DNA of 64,000 bases from Solea solea (GCF_958295425.1 NC_081144.1:5591559-5655558); one strand, 5' to 3'; positions 1-12,359 are shown, counted from the stretch's first letter. The notes: generated from the sequence alone by a model not told the origin. Program-made: numbers and translations.

Positions 1-2109
1 ACCTAACAGAGGTCACCATGGATTAGCCGTAGTCCAGTGGGTTTGTTTCTGACTGACAGCAAGAACTGGTGCCACTGACATTAGCTAGCAGCTAAAGCAA
101 CTTTAGCCTAGGCGTTTTTGAATCACTGCAGCGACAGGTATTCTGCAAACTCACGATAAGTGCTCGTGTGTGTGTCGCTTTATGTGTCGTCTCTCTGTGG
201 CCGCCAGCTCACTTTCTATGGCTCTGTTTTCTTAGTTGTCGTTGTTGTTGTTGTTGTTGTTGTGTAGCATTAGCCCTCAGCTGTTGTTGGCTCCTGCTAG
301 CTAATGTGTAGTTATAGTTCATGCCTCCCAGTGGTGGAAAAAGTATTCAAATCTTTCAACGGTAAGTTCCATTAGCAATACTCACGTAAGAATAGGAAAC
401 ACTGCTTTAAAACTAAAGCTAATGTTCCTTATAGAGGCCATATTGAAGTGTCAACAGTGGAAGTTTCCCACAAGAGCCCAGTACTTAAACAGTGCTCATA
501 TATACATATTTAGAAGTGGTTGATTATTAGTGGTAATTATTTATTAAGATAATCAGATAAACTAGGTGAAACACATGCAACTATTTTGAAGATACATTTT
601 AATGTGAAGGTACAGTGCATAGCTTTTGTCGTTGGTGATGTTCTTTTTCTGCTTGTCTTTGGTCTTTGTGAACAGAATGTTCTCTTCTGAAGCTTTTTCC
701 TTGGTATTTTTTGTGTTTTCATTTACACTACAATATGACTGTAAACGCCATGTTTCTGTTGCCTCTGTCTGTCTTGACATACAACACATCACTTCCTGCA
801 GCCAGAGAATGTTGCCTGGCAACATGAGATTTCATCACCACTATACTGAGAAACATGTGGAGCTGGCACGTTTAATCATCTTTGTGTGAACGTATTTGAT
901 AATGGTTTAATTCTAACAGACATTTAAATGTTACACGCTACAGATGAATTAATTTTTAAGGTGAAATATCAAATATTTGATGGATTATGCTTCTTGGCCA
1001 ATCTAACCAGCCTTACATTGCATTAAACATTATTGATTATTGGCCCACTGAATAAAGTTACGACAAGACAGCTCTGTCTCAGATTGAAAGCTGAAGTAGG
1101 CAAGATGGAGAGATAGTTGAGTTTTATTGGCAAGTTATCAAAATACTTTCTTTCTTGATCACTGCTCACCGTTCTGATCTCCTCATCAGATGAGCATGGC
1201 GACACTTGATCCATACACAATGAGGCAATCTATCCACCTTTGAAATCCTCTGATAATATTCACATGTGTTTTATTGCTCTTTCTTTGCTGCACAGGAAGT
1301 ATTTCTCAGTGCTGCATTACCAGAAAGGACCCCTATGCAGAGTAGGTGTGGAAAATCCGATAGTAGCACACTCTCTCTCACTCTTTCTCTCTCTTAATTC
1401 TTATCTTTTGTCGGTCACCACATTCTTATTTTTTAGTTACACTGTTGCTCTCATGTTCTGGGTTCCCACGGGTTCTTGAAATCCTTGAAAGTTAGTGTAA
1501 GAACTTAAGTTGATATTGTCTCCCTTGTTTTGTTACGGCGCCACCTACTGTTTGAGGTGCCCTGCATTGCTTGACGTACGTAAACTAGGCCTGCGCAGAA
1601 TAAATGTCGAGTCGCAATTGCTCGTGGTGTTGTGGACACTGTACACTGTCTCTCTCTCTCTGCCATTGACATGAGATTCCATGTAGAACAATGAGTGAGT
1701 AACATTAAGCAAGAGAGAGCAAATTATGTGATGCCTGGGAAATGCAAATTCCAAGATCTCTGGCTGACCAAAGAAAATTACAAAGACTGACTTACCCAAG
1801 ATCCCAAGGTACAATCACATGGTCAGATGGAGAGAGTGTTGCAAATCAATAAAAGTGGACACCATGGGAGAAGTGGCTCTTACAAGTTGCCCTCCCATCT
1901 TTATCTGCGCAGCACATTTGATTGTCGAATATGAGGGAATTGGTCATGGAAAGTCCTTGAAAAGTAATTGAATTAGATGTCAACCAATGTGTGGGAACCC
2001 TTCCTGTTGTCATAGTGTAAAAATGCTCCCTACTGATTGCAATGGGTTTTGTTTGTGCATTTCAGATTCCTTGAGTAGTTTGAGATCCTTGAGGGATTCT
2101 CAAGGCGTC
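1..2109 (+). promoter_or_regulatory. klhl12: klhl12 5' flank, 5' UTR and intron upstream of the start codon
   Basis: No protein-coding exon is recognisable here. A possible donor (GGTAAGTT) near 360 could end a non-coding first exon. A clear acceptor (TTTCAG) at 2060-2065 opens the exon that carries the start codon; its 5' UTR part is 2066-2109. A short GTT repeat lies near 238-262. The transcription start cannot be fixed from sequence alone. The open frames here are short and unlike any protein I know. Confidence 0.5.
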
Positions 2110-5100
2110 ATGGCACCCAAAGACATCATGACCAACTCCCATGCCAAATCCATCCTCAATGCAATGAACGCACTTCGCAAGAGCAACACACTCTGCGACA
2201 TCACCCTGAGGGTGGAGAGCACAGATTTTCCAGCTCACCGAATTGTCTTGGCTGCCTGCAGTGACTACTTCTGTGCCATGTTCACTAGTGAGGTAACTTT
2301 AAACCTTTATTTGTTGTGTAAATGTATCAGGTTATTTTTGCCGTACTTCACTTGCTAAACAAGAGAATACTTTTTGTATTCTTATATAATTTTATTCTAA
2401 GACACAGCTACATACTTAATGCTCTAAGGTAAATCCTTAATGGCATGTTCCCAGTCATTGTACCTGACAATCTCTGGTGATGTGGTTCCACAGCTTGCAG
2501 AGAAGGGGAAATCTTTCGTCGACATTCAGGGGCTCACTGCATCGACTATGGAAATCCTGTTGGACTTTGTCTACACAGAGACAGTCCTGGTCACAGTGGA
2601 GAATGTACAAGAGCTTCTCCCAGCAGCATGTCTGCTGCAGCTGAAAGGTGGGAGTGAGAGAAGCAGCTGCACCTTGATGTGAAAATGTGCACGTAAGCCA
2701 ACAGATACAGTTGTGAGGATAGTGTCAAAAGATAATTGCACATCTTAAAGATGGCATTTGATGGGTTTAAATGAAAACCTTACATTTAACGTAGTCCAAT
2801 GTGGTCAGCATTGATGTGACATAATCTTCTTTGTTCCTTGGTGTTGTTCCTCATAACCTATGTAAGGGAAACACTTTTTGGTGGCATGTAAGAACGTGGT
2901 CACCAAATAGTGGATCTTTTGACAGAAATTGTTGATTATGATCATACATGCTTTTGAAAAAAATACCAATTCTCCTCACCTAGAGAAAGACAAAGGAGAA
3001 AAATAGTAGTAGAATAGAGTAGATGGAACTGTTACTGTCACAGATGGGTTGGGTTAGTGAGTTCCAGAGTTCCAGATATGAAAACTTATCAGTGGCTTTG
3101 TCATATTAAAATTATCTTTATAAGTCTTAAATGTGAAACCTGCACAACCTTTGAGGCTGGACATGGCACAGTTTTTCATGTAGAGATGATTACATTACAT
3201 TACATTACATTACAATACATTACATTACATGTCATTCAGCAGACGCTTTTATCCAAAGCTACTTACAATAAGTTACTTGCAAGTATTTTTCTGGATTTGA
3301 ATGATACATGTATATGAACTGTTGATAAAACTGGATATTTGTGTTTTCTCAGGGGTGAAAAGAGCATGTTGTGATTTTTTGGAGAGTCAGCTTGATCCCT
3401 CCAACTGTCTGGGTATTCGTGACTTTGCCGAAACTCACAATTGCCTTGACCTGATGCAGGCAGCTGAGCTTTTTTCCCAAAAGCATTTCTCTGAGGTGGT
3501 CCAGCACGAGGAGTTCATGCTTCTCAGCCAGACAGAAGTGGAGAAACTCATCAAGTGTGATGAAATCCAGGTAGGAAAACTCCCATGTCATGAGTTTTTC
3601 TATTTTTTTTAAATTATTATATATTTTTTTATTATTATTTTTTTTATTAAGTGCATTATGGAAGGTGCTTGATCTGGTGTCATTGAATACTGGAAAACTA
3701 AACTTATCTGAAGCCAAATTCTCTTTGAAGACATATTAAGCACTCTAATATAGCTGTATATACCTCAGGGGTCTCAAACTTGTGGCCCATGATGGGCCAC
3801 ATGCATCCCGCCAATGGATTTCATTTGTGGGCCGATATTAAAACCGGGAACAGGAAGTGAAGGATAGAGCACAGTTAGCCATCTGTCCACTCACAGTTAT
3901 GGCCCAATCTACTCTGTATATGATTGGCTGACTCTGATAAGCCATCTAACCAATCAGAAGCAGAGTGCTTCACTCATGTGTGCGTGGCTTATCACACAGA
4001 CGCAGGCAGGCAGGCAGCTAAAGTGAAACTTACCTCACATCAAGTGAAAAAGCAAACGGCAGTAAATGCTTCTCAAAATAAAAGATGAACATAATCTAAA
4101 CAGGCCAAAATATCAGCGATTTTAAACACACTGCTGCTCACACTGCTGCAACAGAGCGGCTACAGGGTTGATAAGCACAGATAGACACAGGCGTCAACCC
4201 ATGTGAACTGTTTGTGTAATGCTTGTTGTGGTTCTACAACTCTTCTTCATGTCTATTATAATACATATATATTAACTTTTTCCCCCAAAAAACTCTTTTC
4301 ACTTCACCGGTCCTTTCCTGACCAGACTAGACACTCACTGGCCCCCAGGTCATTTCAGTTTGAGACCCTGCTACACCTGTTGTAGTGCAGTGTTTAAAAC
4401 TGGTGTTTTTACATAAATATTGTGAATTGAGCTCCATTTTCAGTTTTCCTACTGTCTTTCAAACACCTGAGTGTGAAAAAGTGTGAATAGCAAGTACCAA
4501 CCTGCTGTTTCCTCAGTCAGTGTGTTGCCCTCCAGTTCCACTCACGTTTGTGGAATGGCCTGACAATGAAATTGCAGAGAACAGAACCTGATTTAAGTTT
4601 TACCTTCATGCTCAGGAAATTCCTATTCCCAACCAAACATAGTTATTATCTAACAATGATTTATAGATCGTCAATGTAGTTCTTGTTGTCTTTGTTTTTG
4701 TAACGATGTAAATCATTGACTGCATAGTCTTTTCCTCTAAGTAGTGGAATAGTTAAGGATAAGTGGCTCAGTTACAGTGGTTGGTTGCATCACTAATGAA
4801 TATTGTACAACATCTGCAACTGGAGCTGTCCACCAACTGTTAAATCATTCTGTGGATTTATGTCTTAAACGCAGCTGTAATTCTTCTCACTGTGCCTGCT
4901 GTCTGTACGAAGGTGGACTCCGAGGAGCCCGTATTTGAAGCAGTGCTAAACTGGGTCAAACACAACAGAAAAGAGCGAGAGCCGTATCTGCCAGACATGC
5001 TCGAGTTCGTCCGAATGCCGCTGCTGACCCCGCGCTACATCACAGATGTCATCGATGCTGAGGTGAGCCAACAGGGTTTTTGTAAAATCACACAGCACGC

Positions 5101-8100
5101 TTCTAATAAAAGAATGCCTGTTGACATATTTATGACAGTTAACATCATAATGAAGTATGTTTTGGCACGTTTTAGCCCCTCATTCGGTGTAGCTTGCCTT
5201 GCCGGGACCTCGTTGATGAGGCCAAGAAATTCCACTTGAGACCGGAGCTGAGGAGTGAAATGCAGGGCCCGCGCACACAAGCCAGATTAGGTGGGGATTC
5301 TTTTTTTTTTCAGATGCAATTTAGCTACATGTGCAGTTCTTTAAATATCTTTGTAATCCACTCCTTCTTTGACAAGAAGAATGATTTATGTCCTGTTGTC
5401 CAGGTGCCAAAGAAGTCCTGTTGGTTATTGGAGGGTTTGGCAGCCAACAATCACCAATAGACGTAGTTGAGAAATACGATCCAAAAACGCAAGAATGGAG
5501 CTTCCTCCCTGTAAGTATTAAATGTGTGGGAGAGGACCTATGAACTTCGTATTATATCAGTGAATTTGGTGATAAACACGGATAAATGTGTCTTGAATAG
5601 AACATTGCACGGAAAAGGCGTTACGTTGCCACAGTGTCTCTCCACGACCGGGTCTATGTGATCGGGGGGTACGATGGTCGGTCGAGGCTCAGTTCCGTGG
5701 AGTGTCTGGACTACACAGCGGACGAGGACGGTGTTTGGTACACAGTCGCCACAATGAACGTGCGCCGTGGCCTTGCGGGGGCCACAACACTGGGAGGTGA
5801 GGAAGATTTTTTTGTTTCTCATGCCATTACAGTTTCCTGGTTAAATAGCACTGTAACTATATACATGTGTTTCCTCTGTCTGCAAAGACATGATTTATGT
5901 TGCTGGAGGATTCGATGGCAGCAGGCGTCATACCAGCATGGAACGATATGACCCAAACATTGATCAGTGGAGCATGCTGGGAGATATGCAGACAGCTAGA
6001 GAAGGAGCTGGTCTGGTGGTGGCCAGTGGACTTATATACTGTCTAGGTATGGATTGTAGTTTTCACCTTTTTATCGGTAAATTATTGTCAAAACTGATCT
6101 ATTTGTGTTAATTGACAGTTTTAAACTTGAAGACATTCAGTTTTACTTTACATTTCAACATTTTATCCATCCACCATCTACCGTTTTATCCTCGCTGTGC
6201 CAATATCAGCTGACATAGGGTGATAGGTGGGGTACACCCTGGACCCCACTCAAATTCACATTTCATTGCTCTGAAAAGCTTATGTAACATCGTCTTTAAT
6301 TAATTTCACTTTTGTAATATTTTTTCACCAAAAAAAAATCCCCAAAGTCTTAGTGGAGGTAAGGTCTGGACTAAAAAAACAAATGACTCATGGTCCCTGA
6401 ACCATTCTTTCACAATTTGAACCCGATGAATCTTGGCGTTGTCTGGTTATGTCCTAAGATCCTGGTCATTCAGTGTATTTATAGGCAGTTGTTCTCAGTG
6501 TTTTTGGGCACGTTGCTGCGTGTAGACCAGACCAACTGAAGCAACCACAGATCACAATACTGCCCCCACAGGCATGTGTGGTAGGCACAAAGCAAAATAT
6601 TAGAGTAGGTGACCTTTTTCTTTGCCTGGCAGTGTGAAAAGACCAAACAAGTCCAGTTGTGAACTTTTCCCTGAAAGACTGCTACATCCTACAACATGAA
6701 TTCTGGTCCGGACATGTCTGCCATTTACACTTGACTAAAATCCCAGCACTGTCCATTTGAGTTAAAAATGTCAGGCTAGCGTTTAAGACTAGATGTGCAA
6801 AAACCTTTGAAAATACCACTTATCCACAAACATCAGCTCCAGCTCCTTGTCTTAATTCCACAGTTAACATAATTTACATGATCAGTTAAGTTATTCGTTA
6901 TATACCAGTTTTGAGTGTCAGGGGGAGCTGGAGCCTCACATTCACACCTCAGGGCAATTTAAGTGTCAAACGCGTGTCTCTGCACGTTCACATGGGGAGA
7001 ACATGCCAACTACACACAGAAAGGCCCACAGTCATCCCGGGTCACAAACCTGGGTCTTGTTGCTGTAAAGCAACAGTACGAGCCAATACCCCACTGTGTG
7101 GCACTCAATCGAGTTATGTATTAATAAAAAAACAACTGCAGTTTCAGCTCTTAATCGATCATTAAATAACTGGCCTAATATTTCCTCCCAGGTGGATACG
7201 ATGGACTGAATATCTTGAATTCAGTTGAGCGGTATGACCCACACACTGGCCACTGGACAAGTGTTACACCAATGGCCACCAAGAGGTCAGGTAGGTGAGA
7301 CAAGGGACACAGAAAAGTGATAAAAGATGACTATGTGTGTGCGTGTGACTGTTAATCTGAGACTGTTTATTCTGTCCTCAGGAGCTGGTGTGGCTTTACT
7401 CAATGACCATATCTATGTAGTGGGAGGCTTTGATGGCGTTTCCCACCTCGATTCTGTCGAAGTCTACAACATCAGAACAGACTATTGGACCACTGTAGCC
7501 AGTATGACCACTCCTCGATGTTACGTGGGAGCAACCGTTCTCCGAGGACGTCTCTACGCCATCGCCGGGTAAAAGATAGATATACTAGATAGATATAATT
7601 TATTGATCCCAAGCTGGGAAATTACAGCACTTTTCTATTAAGTGTCCTGATGTCGGTCTTTCTGTGGCAGTGGGTTTAAAGGGCAGGTCTGCAATAACAG
7701 GATGTGGAAAGTTTTAGACACCTCTCTAATAACTCCCCTTCATCTTAGGTCGTTTTCACACCTAATAGTCCACTAGACTCAGTACGATTGGTTCAAAAAA
7801 AAAACTCACTCATCTGTTAGTTAATGCAGGAACTTAAGTTTCGTCCACAAAAGAGCAAAACATGGAGCTGCATCAAATCCTATCGGTGTTGTGTTTTTTT
7901 ACTTGTTTTATGCGAACATACGACACATATACGCTGCAACAATAGGCTCAGCCATTTCTCCCAGCTATCGTTCTACACGTGCGTATGTTTTGGTTGTGTT
8001 TACCCACAATGCCCTGCGTTGTAGTCCGCTTCCTGCATTTGGCTCACAAACCCAACACCAGGACCAGTTTTCGCGTCTTTGGTGCGCATCAGTTCAGTTG

Positions 8101-10796
8101 CGCATTCACACCTCCCCAAACAAACTGGACTTTCCGAGCAAACGAACAAGGGTTTGACTAAGAAGGGCTGATGTGAATGCACCCACAGTGACAAGCTTGT
8201 AAGAACTGAAAGAGAAAGGTTTTTTTTGTTGGCTAAGAAATGCAAGAGACGCAAGTTGGGTCAGGGTGTACTGTTCCAAACCGCACCATGGCAAGCTGAA
8301 CTGTATCCTTTCACATCCTCTTGCCTATTCCTTTCGGAAAATAAAGCTCAACAGTATTTGTATTGTTTTTGCACTGAAATTCAAAACGATTGCGAGCAAC
8401 TTTCCCACAATCTTAAATCTTAAAATCCATAATTTGTTGTGCAATGTGTTTTGGCAGCTGACGATCCTTCAAACTCATACGTCTATTGCTCAAACTGGAT
8501 GTTTTAGATTGGGTTTCCCACCTGGTTGTGAAGCAACACGCCCTCACCAACACAGGTGTTTTTGTTTTTATTGCAGATTTTTTTGTACAAATAATCATTA
8601 ACATGTCACATCATGTTCATCAAGCAGTAAAATTGCCAGGCTAGAGAGGATCAAACAAAGCAGATTTACTGTAGTGCTTTGTAGTCAGGTAATAAGCATA
8701 AAGAAACAACAGTATAATTATATACCACTGACATTTCAATTCAATGATACGTTACTATTTAAAGTCCACTTTGTAAGATGTAAGAGAGAAACTAAAGATA
8801 CTAACCATAAATAAGTTTGTGTATAATAGTGTATAATGATTTTGTTTTTGTAGCCTTAGTATAAGCCTTAAGCATGTACTTTTGGCAAGGCCTTGCTTTA
8901 TGTTGGACATCTTCCAGCACGGCACGGCTCGACTCTGCAAGTTTTGGTTCGTTGTCCGTTATTATAGTATCTTCTCAATGTGAGTCGTCATACCACGGCT
9001 GCAATAGTGACTTGTAAAGCAGTTGCTTTTTTGTGATGACTCATTAGAATCAGTTAAAAACACTGAACTAAAATACAGCTGAACAGGTTGTGATTCGGGT
9101 CACACGGTGGGGTAGTGGTTAGCACTCTCGCCTTGCAGCGAGAAGACCCCAGTTCGAGCCCCGGTTGGAACAAGGGCCTTTCTGCATGGAGTTTGCATGT
9201 TCTCCCCGTGTGTGCGTGGGTTCTCTCCGGGTTCTCCGGCTTCTTCCTACAGTCCAAAAACATGCAATGTGGGGATAGGTAAATTGGACACTCTAAATTG
9301 ACCGTAGGAGTGAGTGTGAGAGTGAATGGCTGTTTGTCTCTATCTGTGTGTGGCCCTGCGATGGACTGGCGAACTGTCCAGGGTGTACCCTGCCTATCGC
9401 CCAATGTAGCTGAGATTGGCACGGCACCCCCCGCGACCCTCTGGCAGAGGATAAAGCGGTAGATGATGACTGACTGAGGTTGTGATTCGGCTCACGATCG
9501 CCGGCTTTCAGCAGTTCTGTCACTAAATACACCAGACTCCTATGTTGAATATTGAGATTTTAGAAATTTCCTTGCTAAATGTTGGAGATTAACGCACGTT
9601 TTCAGGGTTTTCAAGTCTTTTTTAACTGACCTACGGTTCGGTTTGATTCTTGTGCTGCACACATCACTCTCTGACCAATCAGTGGACGACAGTCTGACAA
9701 CGTCACATTTTAGTATCGGCTCAACTCGCTTGGAACCTCGCCAGAGCAGGTACTAAAAAAAGTACTGTAGGCCAGGTGCTATCCCTAATGGAGAAGCAAA
9801 AATGTTCATGTAAATGAACATTTCTTTTACATTTCTTGAAACTGTGCTGTGTTTGGGGTAAACCTTTTAAGAACGTAAAAGAAAGAGAAGTTCTGTTTCC
9901 ATGTGGATATGGTATAAGTATTTTGTTTGAAGTCAGAAGCTCAAACCTGATGTGTGAACTAAAGCCTGCCCCACACAAACAAACTTTGTGACCGATTTTC
10001 AATGTTTTAATCCTGAGAATTTAATCGTGACTTCAGAATATATACAGACATGGAGGCGGACTGTCAGCTGTCGTGTGTTGCGATGTTTTGTGCTGAGCGG
10101 AATCTACTTGGCTTGTACAAGTTACGGTTCTAAACAAAACTACGTAACATCCGTTTCCTGGTCAACTCGCTCTCGTAAATGTCAGACATGTTTAATACTT
10201 AGGATTTGAAATTGGGGAGACTGATCTATCCGATGTTAAAATCACATCTGTTAACCCCTCACACTACAGGATTATTTGACCAGATAATCGGTTCAAATCG
10301 GCCTATAATCAAAAGGCACCCACGATTGTCAGGAGGGTCAGATTGGGATCGAAATCTGGCCAATTATCCTCTAGTGTGGGGCAGGCTTTACGAAGAAGAG
10401 GGAGAAAGTGTGGAGAGAGAGTTGTGAAAGAGACGTTTTAATCATTTCTGGTATGTGAAGGCCATTATAGTTCCCCTGAGATGCTTATGTAAGGGACGGG
10501 TTAATGTAGGAGTCTCTCTACTTGTTGTGTCACTAATTCTTACACACTGCCACACAGGCTGTTGCTGTCTTCTTACTTAAACCATGTTTAACATCACTGA
10601 CATCAATTGTGAAATAGTGTTGATTGTTAATGTTGAGTCTCTTCACTTCCTCTGTGATCGTCTCTGCAGATACGACGGGAACTCTCTGCTCAGCAGTATT
10701 GAATGTTATGACCCGGTCATCGACTCCTGGGAGGTTGTCACTTCAATGGCGACGCAGCGGTGCGACGCGGGCGTCTGTGTTCTACGAGAGAAGTGA
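2110..10796 (+). CDS. klhl12: Kelch-like protein 12 (BTB-BACK-Kelch CUL3 adaptor), complete
   Basis: Substrate adaptor of a Cullin-3 RING ubiquitin ligase. In mammals it monoubiquitinates SEC31 to allow large COPII coats and targets Dishevelled in Wnt signalling. Coding exons: 2110-2292, 2494-2647, 3353-3570, 4913-5062, 5176-5290, 5404-5510, 5601-5796, 5888-6046, 7192-7290, 7382-7568, 10670-10796. They sum to 1695 nt, 564 aa, all joined in frame at GT/AG sites; human KLHL12 is 568 aa and begins four residues earlier. The BTB domain covers about residues 1-125 ([20 protein letters not shown]), BACK about 130-235, and six Kelch repeats about 275-560, each with a GG-containing strand such as [15 protein letters not shown] and [16 protein letters not shown]. 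Near identity to human through all domains makes the call firm. The start was chosen at MAPKDI because no in-frame ATG precedes it within the exon. The last intron (3.1 kb) is packed with transposons. Confidence 0.97.
3190..3275 (-). repeat. (TTACA)n tract plus teleost interspersed-repeat end
   Basis: A TTACA pentamer array (3190-3230) runs into GTCATTCAGCAGACGC and TTTTATCCAAAGC, a conserved block I recognise as a widespread teleost interspersed repeat. It lies in klhl12 intron 2. Orientation is inferred from the position of the simple tract, which normally forms the 3' end. Confidence 0.6.
3766..4370. mobile_element. Non-autonomous hAT-like DNA transposon
   Basis: A 605-bp element in klhl12 intron 3 is bounded by CAGGGGTCTCAAACT on the left and AGTTTGAGACCCTG on the right, near-perfect terminal inverted repeats. 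The flanks ATATACCT and CTACACCT match at six of eight bases, the eight-base target duplication usual for hAT elements. The 'TGTGGCCC...GGGCCACATGC' motif next to the left end is common in fish hAT repeats. No transposase reading frame is left. Confidence 0.75.
6160..6270 (-). repeat. V-SINE-like 3' tail fragment, reverse orientation
   Basis: The stretch reads, on the minus strand, like the end of the SINE at 9099-9476: the complement of CATCTACCGTTTTATCC and GGGGTACACCCTGGACC matches that element's last 100 bp. It lies in klhl12 intron 8. See 6905-7105 for what may be the other half. Confidence 0.6.
6905..7105 (-). repeat. V-SINE-like 5' half, reverse orientation
   Basis: On the minus strand this matches the tRNA-related head and conserved middle of the 9099-9476 SINE: GTTCTCCCCATGTGAACG, AAGGCC/GGCCTTTCTGTG and a degraded B box (complement of GGGTCACAAACCTGGG). 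Together with 6160-6270 it could be one SINE interrupted by about 640 bp, or two separate insertions. Confidence 0.55.
7573..7640 (-). repeat. LINE 3' tail fragment (minus strand)
   Basis: Immediately after the klhl12 exon 10 donor, AGATAGATA repeats run into TTTATTGATCCCAAGCTGG and GAAATTACAG. This is the complement of the 'ATTTCCC..GGGATCAATAAA' end typical of fish retroposons of the RTE/Rex kind. It is a tail only, with no coding sequence. Confidence 0.5.
7745..8310. repeat. Probable DNA-transposon remnant in klhl12 intron 10
   Basis: The segment begins GGTCGTTTTCACACCTAATA and contains inverted-looking ends around GCATTCACACC and GATGTGAATGCACCC. It resembles MITE-like repeats seen in fish genomes. 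I cannot define exact ends or a target duplication, so the limits are approximate. Confidence 0.3.
8905..9800. mobile_element. hAT-like element remnant interrupted by a SINE
   Basis: The left part (CAGCACGGCACGGCTCGACT near 8915) and the right part (GAGCAGGTACTAAAAAAAGT near 9745) resemble the two ends of a common fish element with GGCTCGACTC and GGTACTAAAAAAGTAC motifs. The SINE at 9099-9476 sits between them. Ends are approximate and the family is recalled from memory, not checked. Confidence 0.4.
9099..9476 (+). mobile_element. tRNA-derived SINE (V-SINE type), intact with target duplication
   Basis: A 378-bp SINE in klhl12 intron 10. Its tRNA-like head has GGTAGTGGTTAGCAC and a B box GTTCGAGCC (9152-9160). 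The middle carries the conserved GTTTGCATGTTCTCCCCGTG block, and the tail (CCAGGGTGTACCCTGCC to GATAAAGCGGTAGATGATGA) ends in short TGAC repeats. Perfect 14-bp direct repeats AGGTTGTGATTCGG at 9085-9098 and 9477-9490 mark the insertion. That points to a fairly young copy made by LINE machinery. Confidence 0.88.
9960..10390. mobile_element. MITE with perfect 17-bp terminal inverted repeats
   Basis: The element starts TAAAGCCTGCCCCACAC (9960-9976) and ends with the exact reverse complement GTGTGGGGCAGGCTTTA (10374-10390), 431 bp in all. A second, imperfect inverted pair lies inside (CCCCTCACACTACAGGATTA near 10255 against AATTATCCTCTAGTGTGGGG at the right end). No transposase is encoded. No clear target duplication is visible, so the superfamily is unassigned. 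Confidence 0.7.
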
Positions 10797-11840
10797 TCTT
10801 TCGCAAAGACCCCACAAGAGGAAAAGCAGACAGGAGGACATGCAGCTAGACTTTGTTAAAAACGGCCTCTGAACCAGAGCCACAAAGGGAAGATGTTTTG
10901 TTCGCCAGAATATGACACGCGTGCAGCAGTTTGGGCCGCCGCCGCCGCCTCTGGACGGTTGTCGTTCCTCCAGTTGGACCGCGTGACAGAGATTCAGCTT
11001 CACTGTGGTCGACTTCACCGGAAAAAGAGGCCCCCGGGAGCCCATCATCACCACTTGCATGACTCTCATTTGGTGGTACTTGTTGCTGTCTTTACCTGTG
11101 AGATTATTTTTTTTAGTTTGTTTTCAAAGTGCAATATATTTTTACTCATGATAAGAAAACATCAAACGTTGGAGCACAGTTAAGACTCCAGTTGCTGCTA
11201 TATGCCTTATGACTTTGGCCTACATCCAAACGGTGGACATCCATGTTGCCTCCCGTCTGACTTTGACACTAGCTACAGTACATTGTCTTTATCGAGCGTA
11301 CTCATTTGACATCTGCGAGGTCATTCATGGGTCAATAATCCAACCACTTTTTTTGTACAGTGCTTTTAGATTCCAATCACTTTATTACAAAGAGTTTATT
11401 TCTTATTGTCGCACACAGAATATACAGTATATTTAGAGATTAATATTGTTTTAGAGAATGACTGAATTATACCAGTTGACTTTATTTTGTCCTTCTGTTG
11501 GGCAGAATTGAAGAATCACAGAATGAGAAGCATGTGATTTGTTTTTGTTTGTTTCCTCAGCTTATACATTTGAGCATGTTCACTTTTGCCTGGAAAGTGA
11601 ATAAATCCTGAACAGTGAAACGTTTTTCTGCGTGGTTCATTTGAACACCTGTACACTCTGTGGATGTCTTTCACATCCACAGACCAAACCCCCCCCCCCC
11701 CAAAAAATGCTTCTAATGTTTTATCGCTGTATGACTTCATGTCTATATTAACATCATGCAAAAAGGTGCATTTCCACGCATGCCACCAAATTACTGGTTT
11801 CATTCACCAACTTCCCAGGATGTCTTTTTTTAATAAAGGT
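10797..11840 (+). other. klhl12: klhl12 3' UTR with two poly(A) signals
   Basis: Sequence after the klhl12 stop holds no further recognisable exon. AATAAA occurs at 11600-11605 and 11832-11837; either could end the message. A run of C (about 11690-11701) and a few short frames have no protein character. Confidence 0.6.
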
Positions 11841-12186
11841 AAACATTTTGTCATATTTGGATTTGGGTTTTGTCTAATGCTGCTGAGAATGCCTGCTGAC
11901 GTTTGTGTCGTCTGTTCTCTTTGGTCCAATCTGATCTCAACAATTATTGCCATGGAAAGTTCAGTTTTCACAGACAGCCATCTGCAGGGTTTACAGAGAA
12001 TTGTCTGAAAAGGAGAAAATATCCAGTGTGGAGCAGTTCTCTGCCTTGTTGATGCCAGAGGTCCAAGGAGAATGAGCAAATTATAGAAAGGCAACAGTAA
12101 CTCAAATGAACCGCTCATTACGGCCACGTTAGGACGAAGGCGATCGAACTGTGAAGCAGCAGAAGACCACGTCTGGTGAGTGTAAG

Positions 12187-12210
12187 TTTTTTTTTTTTTT
12201 TTTTTTTTTT
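12187..12210. repeat. Poly(T) tract
   Basis: A run of 24 T. It could be the poly(A) tail of a minus-strand retroposon or a simple tract; no retroposon body is obvious beside it. Confidence 0.6.
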
Positions 12211-12359
12211 CCTCCTGAAATCAGACCAAAACAAGAGCAAAATGTTGAATTGTAAAGGCGACGAGAAACGATTACACCTGTGTGGAGAGAATGAATTCTG
12301 TGTAAGTTTGATGCAAAAAATCAAACTTTAAACAACACTGTATTGAACTACATACACAT

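Noticed and set aside
1987..2109. Upstream in-frame extension of klhl12 from an ATG at 1987
   Set aside because: It crosses the acceptor at 2065, so that ATG is intronic; MAPKDI fits the family start.
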